The notes beneath the pieces are model-generated. The model was not told where the DNA came from. It ran no database searches and worked only from the letters and a program-made list of their open reading frames with translations. Below, piece after piece: positions 55,890 through 64,000 of a stretch of 64,000 bases of DNA (positions are counted from its first letter, which is position 1; each line of letters opens with the position of its first letter). Made by a program: the position numbers and the translations under genes. Origin of the DNA: Lumbricus terrestris (taxonomy: Eukaryota; Annelida; Clitellata; Crassiclitellata; Lumbricidae); NCBI GenBank assembly GCA_949752735.1, contig OX457039.1, forward strand, positions 29,352,620 through 29,416,619. The letters are read 5' to 3'.

Positions 55890-56103
55890 TAATGTGGCCA
55901 TCGAAACCGGAGGAAGCTGGCACTCCGAGTCCCAGGAAATCGCTCAAGAGCTAGGAGGCAAGATTTCTATAGCGACCGGTGACCAGAGAGAGACCAACCA
56001 TCTGCTACAGAGCATTTCAGCCGCGCTTCAAATAGGAAATTCGTTGTCCGTGTTGGACACTACAGAACTCATCAGCCAAGACACTGAGAGGCTTAGGACC
56101 TAA
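55890..56103 (+). pseudogene. C-terminal fragment of a LINE reverse transcriptase
   Basis: The frame runs AIETGGSWHSESQEIAQELG, then ATGDQRETNHLLQSISAALQ and GNSLSVLDT, to a stop at 56101-56103. This pattern (ET.G.W...A.ELG..I...TGD.R....L.Q..S.A.Q.GN..SVL.T) resembles the end of ORF2 in LINEs common in marine invertebrates. It is 5'-truncated and followed by about 65 bp of 3' UTR and a long (AAT)n run that may be its expanded tail. The assignment rests on pattern recall alone. Confidence 0.55.
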
Positions 56104-56167
56104 TGTTGAAAAAGATCATTTTATTTGTCTGTATAGAATTTTGTCAGTTTTTGAAGAAATAAATGTG

Positions 56168-56255
<88 letters not shown>

Positions 56256-56287
56256 GATGATGATGATGACGACGATGATGATGATGG
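56168..56287. repeat. (AAT)n then (GAT)n microsatellite
   Basis: About 28 AAT/TAA units followed by GATGATGACGACGATG-type units. It lies directly downstream of the LINE fragment's 3' UTR. Confidence 0.92.
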
Positions 56288-58545
56288 GTAAACTGCATTT
56301 ACTGCACTTTACTAAGTCTTGCATTTGAATTGGTGATGACCAAAGGTTGGCATTAGCACAGTGTCGAGACTGTGGGAAATAGGGCCATAATTTTGAAATA
56401 TCGGTTACCTGATTTTTTTTATTGCTATGTGTAATAAAATTACTTCATTTTACAGACGTCAACGACCATAGCAGCCATAAGATGTCGCTAACTTCTGGAA
56501 TAAATAAATAAATAAATAAATAAAAGACTGTTATTGTTTGGGATCTTTTCTTCTGTTTGACGAAAGAAGACACAGCAAAATACTAAAATAGGCTAGGATT
56601 AGCCTAACTAAAAGTTCCTTTATTAATTTCATCTGTGCAAATTCTACATCAGAAAGAAGTTATAAAAGACAGGAAACTGAGATCAGAGAGAAGATTGTAA
56701 AATTTGGAACAATGATTGTTAATAGTTTAATGCAGTTATGTTAATCATTAATTATTATTAATTAAAAATTAAGACAGTTAGCATCTGAATTATTGTAAAA
56801 TAACTATAGTTAGCAGACTTTCTCTCGTTTATTTATTAAGCGTTGTTGACTGTCAAACCGTTTCGTTAATTAAGTTATCAAAGTGTTGGACAATGTGAAT
56901 TTCTGCTAGTCAGTGCAAGTTCAATATAGTCATTCTTTTCCTACCAGAGAATCGGCCACATTTAGTTTCATGTCAATCGTTTAATTTGTATCCTCTCCTG
57001 ATGAAGTTTCGGCAAGCAGTCTATCGAACACTGCACTCTCCGAACCCTATAATATTATCTGGATTTCAAGTGTCTGACGACGAACGAATATTATATTGAT
57101 TAGTAAATTAAATTTTAACTCGGAATTGTTGATCCAGAGTTGGCAGCCCTGGCAATTATCTTTTTATAATCTGTGCTGCGATGTTCTCTAATTATAATTA
57201 TAATTATAATTAGGCTATTGATCCCGCTGTCAGGTGGCCATTGGTGCCAGAAAATCAAAGACTGCTCACTACATTTTCCGTTTAGTTTGATAACTGTCTC
57301 GGTGAGTGCCATTTAAACTACTAGGCTATATTAAGCTGAATTGCTGTATAGCTTGAAGATGCATGAGTTTCTGATTCTATTCAAAATGGAAATGTTCCAC
57401 TTATGCAGACGACTAATACAAGATGCATACAAGATGCATACTATGTGGATAGACAGATATACAGACATGCAGGCACACGACAGATTGATGAGACTGCTCG
57501 TATTCGACGGTGAGTATGCACCCCAGGGTTCCTGTTTCTGAAAGCATTCTGCACTGGTCGAACCCATCCACCGCATCTTAATATCGGACTACATGCATGT
57601 CAGTTGCCAGTGGTTGCGTTGCACGGGCAGTCTCGTCGCTCTGTCTCTCTCTACCACCCGGAGAATTGTCGTCAGGCTGAGCGAACGACAACAGCAGCAG
57701 TTGACAGCGTATGCAGCCTATTATATTATGTAAGCCCCAGATTCAACAGAAAAGCTGATTGTCCTTTCTGTCATAGGTGGCGTCAAACTCGAGAACTGAC
57801 AAGCAAATAGTGTGGCTTATAGGTGAACTCGATTGCAAATTAATATTGGCATAAAACCACATAGTATCGAATTTAGACGCAACTTGATCTACTTTAAAAA
57901 AGTGTTGTAATATGCCAAACAAATTTCTGTCGAGAACAATGGCCTTTGTTGTCATAGGCCCTCGTCAAGTCTGGATCCATCAACTCATCTACTTTAGGAC
58001 AAAGAGAAGAAAGATTCTAGAAAGATGAAGATGAGTGAGACAGATAGATGCTGGATGTAGGAAGACGACAATGGCAGAAAGGAAAGTAGGTTGAGGTTAA
58101 GAAATCTAGCTATAGACAAAGATAAGGAGCACGACAATTGAGAGGAGGAGGAGGTTGAAGAATAGGAGGAAGAGGCGAAGGAAGGTGATGACGAGTAGTA
58201 GAAGGTGCTGGAGTTTAATGACAATAACTGTTAACATGACAATGAAGCGTGACAGCAAGAGAGCAAAGAGGAAGGCTATATACAGTCTAACTGAACGAAA
58301 AAACATTAATGACCAACTGAGTGAATTTATTTATTTATTTATCAAACATTTAATAAATCATGGGCGATATGCAGCCGAGATTCCAGCGTCGTTTGTATTT
58401 GTCGAGCTGCAAAAAATCTAACAGCAAGAACATCGATATAAGACAACGACAAATTGCAACTTCATTGGACCTACTTCATTGAAATCTTGCGTCCAGACAA
58501 TCACACGCAAGCTTTGCACACCAAGACAACGACCATATTATACAG
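56288..58545. other. Unassigned intergenic DNA
   Basis: (AAAT)n at about 56499-56524 after an AT-rich stretch. Frames at 57341-57810 and 58155-58421 have no recognised motif. Confidence 0.45.
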
Positions 58546-58732
58546 CAGTTGACCGCATTTCTGTCTGGCTCTGTATAGGGCCCACTACCCTGTACAGTGT
58601 ACATCGAAATAGCAACCATATGCAAGAACAGCAGTTGGCAGAGCAGTTGGCCGCATTTCTGACTGGCTCTGTAGAGCCCACTACCCTGTACATCGAAATA
58701 GCAACCATATGCATGAACAGCAGCTGGCAGAG
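58546..58732. repeat. Two-copy tandem duplication, about 90-98 bp
   Basis: The segment from CAGTTGACCGCATTTCTG to GGCAGAG (58546-58643) is repeated at 58644-58732 with a few substitutions. A small block around CAGTGTA is present only in the first copy. Confidence 0.9.
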
Positions 58733-60384
58733 GGTTAGAAAGAGCAGATGTGTAAAAGACCCAATGCACATCTACGGCTTATAGAGTCTGGTCTTTGGTT
58801 TCCAGGCAGAATTCGAGCGACTCTATGCAAAGAACATTTTTCTCGTCGTCGTCTGCTCTTCTGTCAATATTTGACTTATAAGTCATAACTGTCCGTCGCA
58901 ATGGGACTTCTCCCCCTCCCCCCCCCCCCCCACACACACACCAATCCGCTGCACTTCATTTCTCAGCCGCTGGCTGTTCAGCCGTTTGCGTCAGAGGTCC
59001 TTGATCGAGCGAGTTCCTGCGGCGCGACGAGATTCCTTCCATTCGTTCCTAACCCGCAGACGTACATTATATGCATATGTATATACATGTATATCTGTAT
59101 TTCTATACACGTATGTTGGCATTAGGGAGCAGATTGAATACACATATTGGACGTATATATTTGCTCGTAAATATGCACATTGCTCATATTGAATGAATGC
59201 ATATAATATATGTAGCCTATATATGTTCCCCATATATGCATTGACCAGCAAACGTGTTACCACTTAAACTGATTAGTTCCCTCGATGGTGCAGATGTCAT
59301 ATGCTGTCCTCTGCAACTTATGCAACATATAACGCTGTGTTATGTGGATGCCTTTTAAAAACACACAAACGAAATGCTCGCCTTGTAAAGGGTCATTTAT
59401 ATACCAAAGAGGGTTACTCTTATAACCAATGCCATTTATGTAATTATAATATATAGGCCTATTTTTCGTTTGTTTATTTACATATTCATTTTCTCGTTCA
59501 TTCGTCAGTTAATCTACGCATTCGCTCACTCATTCATTTGTTCATTTATAAGGTTTTTTTTAAAGCGTCAGTTCAGGATGTTCGATCAGAAATAGAGCCG
59601 CAAGGAAATGCCTAAGACACAATTTTATTTTACGGCTTGAATTCGACCTTGAGAAATTGCTCATCTTAAAATGCTGTTCACATTGACATTCGTTGAACTC
59701 GGTATATATACGAGTCAAACAGCAAAACAACGGACCTTATTCACTCATGGTCTATCAAAGTATCGGCCTCTTCCATTTCAACCTCTTAGTATTCCAAGAA
59801 CGAATCCCATTCCCCTTCTCGTTTCCTTTCACATAACTATTTTCCCTGTCAACTATATCCACCTCATAAAGCATCTAGTCAACCAACCAACCAGCTTGGC
59901 AGCCAGCCAGCCAACCAAACAGCTAGCTAACAGTTAGATTTCTATCCTAATTCATATCGCCGCAAAGCAGTCGACAGCTTTATTAACCCATTAATTAATC
60001 AGCTGCTGTTGGGCGCCACACAACGAACACAGACACGCCTGACCTCTGTGCGACCTCTGGCAATGGTCGTATGCGCCGCATCGATAAGCACAATAAAAGA
60101 TCAGTTCATTATCCTCTGCTGCAGCAGCACAAACAGACGAAATGTCTCCTAATCTGTGGGGCATTAAGTAGGCTGAACATTGCTGCAATCTGTCCAATCC
60201 CTACATAACTCTCGACTTTACAGTTCCCGGAATGCAAATGATCTTGAATTATGTTCTTTTGATTACAAGAAACCAATACGCATCTAGGCTCTTGTTATGT
60301 CTGAAGCTCTATTTCTGGCGTTGCTCATGCACTCGTTAACCCGTTAGAGTCAAACTTCGTATTGAATATTTTAAGCCCCTATAT
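58733..60384. other. Unassigned intergenic DNA
   Basis: A C-rich run (about 58913-58930) and CCAACCAA/CCAGCCAG words near 59882-59915. No gene or transposon ends are recognised. Confidence 0.45.
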
Positions 60385-60883
60385 GTATACCTGGTCCTGG
60401 ACACGACGTTAAACTGCATCCACCCTCCGCCACAGGGAACCAACAACGTCCCTGTGCCGGTCCTAAGCCCGGAAAAAGGGAGGAAGGTTTGCCAGATGGG
60501 TGGCGATACTCTGGCAGTAAAAGACCAAGACGATTGAAATCCGCAAAAACCACGGCACAAGTGACATAGCGACCCAGATGCTTCAAGGTGTCATGATGTG
60601 GAGCCAACATGCACAGGCCGGTCAGGACAGACCAGTGGAGAGAGTCGGGGGAGAGAGCGTGGGACACATACGGGCATTGACCCAGGTTGTCCTTCATGCC
60701 TCTCTCCCAATATTCTCTTCAATCAGACAAGGTGGTCCAGCTGCTCCAAGATGTTAATGGTATGGAGCGGACCTGCTGACCGGACCGATTGAAGCTGGGC
60801 AGCATGATGCGATACAGACTCAGACAGAGAGTGGCGTCGGACACCTACGGGTATTTAGCCCATGGATTTTGATGATGATGATA

Positions 60884-60930
<47 letters not shown>

Positions 60931-60932
60931 AT
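60385..60932 (+). mobile_element. Dispersed LINE-like repeat, copy 2, with (GAT)n tail
   Basis: A near-identical copy, in the opposite orientation, of 30031-30541. Both begin within a few bases of CTGGTCCTGG/TTGGTCCTGG followed by ACGACGTTAAACTGCATCCA. Both end in ACGGG(C/T)ATT(G/T)AGCCCA and a GAT-type tail, here about 20 units. The coding frames are broken. The common 5' boundary suggests a defined short element or a strong truncation point. Confidence 0.75.
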
Positions 60933-61183
60933 GTATACCGTTGTTTAAATTTTCTCGCTCAGAATTTCTAGAATTCGAACCACATTTTACCTGAGGTCAA
61001 AAAGAATGGCATTATTTTAATTAATTGTTTATCGATAATCAGCTTAAGCTCACAACATTGAAAGTAGGCCTACTCATCTTTAAGTAGCATGAGATAAAAA
61101 CTGAAACCAATAAATATTTCTTCAGTCCAAAGTGGGCGAACGATTGATTTCAGGATAACAATAATAAAATAATCGCATTTATA

Positions 61184-61873
61184 CACCGTGGTTCAATAAA
61201 AAGTAAGCAAAACTGTTTTTCTTACATTCCCAAAGCCTGATGATTAATCAAGTTAAAATTTTCCCAATATCTAGAGAATTGAACCAAGAATAGGAGTCCA
61301 AAATATCACGTCATAAATTTGAACGGATAGAAAAATATGAATGTTGTAACTTTATCTCCCGAAATTTCAGTTTTCAGCAAGTCTGTTCGTTGCGGTTTCG
61401 ACGCTTGATAGGCTAGTTCCGAATTTTGGTCTTCAATGATCCTGGAGTAAAAATTAACGGAGCAGTGCCAGCCCATCGAAATGCTAGCAAAAGAGACACC
61501 ATAGGCTACTGTCTTCATTTCTCCAACATTATGGCCTCCGAAATGTCCAGATTTAAATCCTGTCGTCTATATATCTTCTTTATGTAAATAATCAAACAAT
61601 AATTACTTAAAGTTTCTTCACAAAAATATTAAAGACGGTTTTCATGTTTGAAGTACTTTTGTTACAAAACCCAAAAGAAAATTGCTCGTAAATTGAAATT
61701 TTTGCAGATGAAGTTGAAAGATTCATATTTTTCTATCCGTTCAAATTTATGACATGATATTTTGGAATCATATTCTTGGTTCAATTCTCTAAATATTTGG
61801 AACAGTTTAGAATGATTAATATCAGGCGTTGGAGATAATGAAAAACAGTTTGGCTTACTTTTTAACCACGGTT
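61184..61873 (+). mobile_element. Decayed mariner-type element, 690 bp
   Basis: The ends CACCGTGGTTCAATAAAAAG and the inverse of AAACCGTGGTTAAAAAGTAA lie next to TA dinucleotides. Inner inverted segments (CGGATAGAAAAATATGAAT and partner) extend the arms to about 200 bp. On the + strand, 61453-61488 encodes INGAVPAHRNAS, the counterpart of the family's DGAPAH region. In another frame 61526-61570 encodes TLWPPKCPDLNPVVY, the counterpart of WPPKSPDLNP. These are the second and third catalytic-Asp neighbourhoods; in the first the Asp is replaced. The element is dead. Confidence 0.85.
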
Positions 61874-61875
61874 TA

Positions 61876-62349
61876 GTAGTATATAGCAGCCTAGCTATTA
61901 CTACGTTAGTATCCAGTACCGCATCGCTCATTTTCCACTCAGTGGATATGCTTTGTATAGAAATATGCATTTAAGCTTTAATTAATTTTTATTATCCTTC
62001 CCAGATTCCGCACTTAACGAACCTTGTTACGTTCTGCGGTGCTTCTACAAAATTGCTTCCACGACATCTCTTGCCATTAAAGCAGCCAATAAAAAATTTC
62101 GGGATCCATTTTGAGGGCGTCATCGGACATGGTCGCAAGATGCACAGAATGCACGTTGCACATAATTCAAATTTTCTGAAATTACATATTATATTAGGCT
62201 ATATTATATTTTGGGGTAGCACCCGTAAAATCAAGTCCTAAATACGCCTATGTCTCTCGAACCACAAAGATATATATAGGCTTCTAGCCTAACGTAGGAT
62301 TTTAAGTCAGAGTAAATAATTATTGATTATTAATAGCCTATATAGGCTA
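61876..62349. other. Unassigned spacer
   Basis: AT-rich, no recognised feature. Confidence 0.5.
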
Positions 62350-62600
62350 CTAGCTGAATTACCCGGCGTTGCCCGGGACATTTCAGATTTTGTTCACAGT
62401 CACGTCTGACCACGCTCCCACGCCCGGGGAAATTTCGGTTTTCGTCTCGAGAAAAGGTAAGATTTTTGGATCGCGAATCCCGATAGTGTTTTTCGTGGGT
62501 GCTAAGAAGGTGTTTTGTAAATTATTTGAAAAAATCGGTCGCGTGGATGAGTAGATTTTTTATTAACCTCCCGTTGCAACTTGTATTTTATAGTTTTAGA
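62350..62600 (-). mobile_element. Non-autonomous Helitron 3, 251 bp
   Basis: On the minus strand it starts TCTAAAACTATAAAATAC after an A. It ends with hairpin CCCGGGCAACGCCGGGT, AATTCAG and CTAG followed by T. The hairpin and the CGCGATCCAAAAATCTT segment resemble Helitron 1, indicating the same family with a shorter interior. Confidence 0.78.
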
Positions 62601-63737
62601 TACTACAATTAACTTTACTTCTGCTATCAATGCCATTTGAATAATAGATTATGTTCAGGTCACAGGTCAATGTCTGTTATCAATCAACTTCGAAAAACAT
62701 TCGGCGAAGCCTATATACATTTCGTTTTCTTATGCATGGGATAGGCCTAATGGGGTTTTACGTAGCATGTACGTTGTATGGCTTCCACTTGATTTCGATT
62801 TCAGTGCAACGTTTAGAACATTCCTATTCTAAAATTCTATATCCTATTTAGCACATTTTGTAAAGTTCTTAACACGCAGTAGGCCTATAAGTTATATATT
62901 CACATATAATGTAGCCTACACGTATAGCCTACATAACATAACTGATCATACACAATTGAAAGACAAATTTAATGGCAAATCTTGAGAAATTCTAGACTGC
63001 AGTCTAATCGCGCGTGATTGTAATTGCAATGAATAACTTTTGTTGCGCAGCTATCCAACATGCAGAAGGCATCGATCAACGGCACCAAACACCAAGCCGT
63101 AATCTTGTCATTCAGAATGTAGTAGCCTACCCGGCTAAAATAAATACACAAGAAAATAAATACAATCAACAAGACTGCACAGCACATTGACCAAGATTAT
63201 TGACGGAAATAAAACCTGACGAATAGAGAATAGCCTACATGCTCTGCGCAGACTGCAGCGCAGTGCGGTTGTGTTTTTTGGTCACTGAAATCCAGATTCT
63301 GATACTGGGTTGACATCCGCGATATAATGCGGAGTCCATTTTCTTCCGATGGTAAAACAATATCTCTAAGGAAGGAGACTAACGATCTCGAACGAAGCGT
63401 TGATGGTATACAAGGAAGATGCGGAGAGTCTGCAGAAAGGACCAACACATCGGTTACCGTATCATTTATAATTCATGAGAGAACGAAACGTCGCATGAGA
63501 AGAAGAAGCAAGCCACTGCGATCGCTGTCTGTAAAACCGGTCTGATCTATCGTTGAGAGTCGGCATACTGTTACGACGCTTAGGAAATGTATATTAAAGA
63601 ACAAAATACATTCTCTATATAATCATACGGTCAGAACCATGTATTGCGTACATGCAGACATCGGGATTCATATACGACAGGAAACTAAACTATGGGCGTT
63701 GGTACTCATTTATCCAATGCTTTTTATGGTTACAGAA
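62601..63737. other. Unassigned intergenic DNA
   Basis: No supported gene. A 72-codon basic frame at 63327-63545 has no recognised domain. Confidence 0.45.
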
Positions 63738-63897
63738 GAGAACAGACGAGAAAAGAAAAGAAGAGAAGAGAACAGAAGAGAAGAGAACAGAAGAGAAGAG
63801 AACAGAAGAGAAGAGAACAGAAGAGAACAGAAGAGAACAGAAGAGAACAGAGAACAGAAGAGAACAGAAGAGAACAGACGAGAACAGAAGAGAACAG
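63738..63897. repeat. AGAAGAGAAC minisatellite
   Basis: About 15 copies of a 10-bp purine-rich unit AGAAGAGAAC, with AGAAAAGAA and single 5-bp deletion variants. Confidence 0.92.
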
Positions 63898-64000
63898 TCT
63901 GCTTCTTGGACGCTATATATCGTATGACCAACATTGTTTTCGCTTTGGTTAAGATTTCTTCTCTGATCTCCTCTTCGTCTCTGATCTGACCTACGATAGA

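Noticed and set aside
55138..55947. A 269-codon minus-strand frame with poly-Trp
   Set aside because: It depends entirely on the (CCA)n run. Poly-Trp of that length is not credible as a protein.

Overview
This window is eukaryotic nuclear DNA from an animal, most plausibly a marine invertebrate deuterostome such as an echinoderm. Three things suggest this. One minus-strand exon encodes a SUEL/rhamnose-binding lectin domain. Two LTR retrotransposons look like Gmr1-type Ty3/gypsy elements, a group known from deuterostomes. DNA transposons, SINEs, LINE tails, Helitrons and microsatellites are very dense. No bacterial-style operon, rRNA gene, true tRNA gene or CRISPR array is visible. The species assignment is inference.

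Layout. Positions 1-5.7 kb hold simple repeats, a small hAT MITE, a foldback sequence and a CORE-like SINE. At 5.74-6.24 kb is the lectin exon, whose 5' splice site lies inside a 37-bp tandem repeat. Positions 6829-11224 are LTR element A (+ strand), internally deleted so that Gag is fused in frame to RNase H, with a 5-bp target duplication. Positions 11465-18856 are LTR element B (- strand), apparently complete: two LTRs that look identical, a 5-bp target duplication, and one 1605-codon gag-pol frame in the order Gag-protease-integrase-RT-RNase H. Positions 18.9-36.7 kb hold four hAT elements (one nested in another), a dispersed LINE-like repeat, long purine and trinucleotide tracts, and a foldback element with 15-bp iterated arms that carries a nested Helitron. 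Positions 36.8-48.3 kb hold two mariner-type elements, a decayed hAT transposase, a second Helitron, a TA-flanked MITE and the 3' end of a CR1/L2/jockey-type LINE. Positions 48.3-64 kb hold a second SINE copy, GC-rich repetitive DNA, a 5'-truncated LINE end, the second copy of the dispersed repeat, a mariner remnant and a third Helitron.

How the parts relate. The only host coding sequence I can support is the lectin exon. It is flanked by phase-1 introns and presumably belongs to a multi-exon gene reaching beyond what I could recognise. Elements A and B have unrelated LTRs but the same 18-nt primer-binding site, matching the 3' end of a tRNA-Leu. The SINEs carry a 3' tail that resembles the 3' end of the LINE fragment at 46.5-46.8 kb, which fits a SINE/LINE partnership. 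Most transposase genes are broken; element B is the one mobile element that looks intact.
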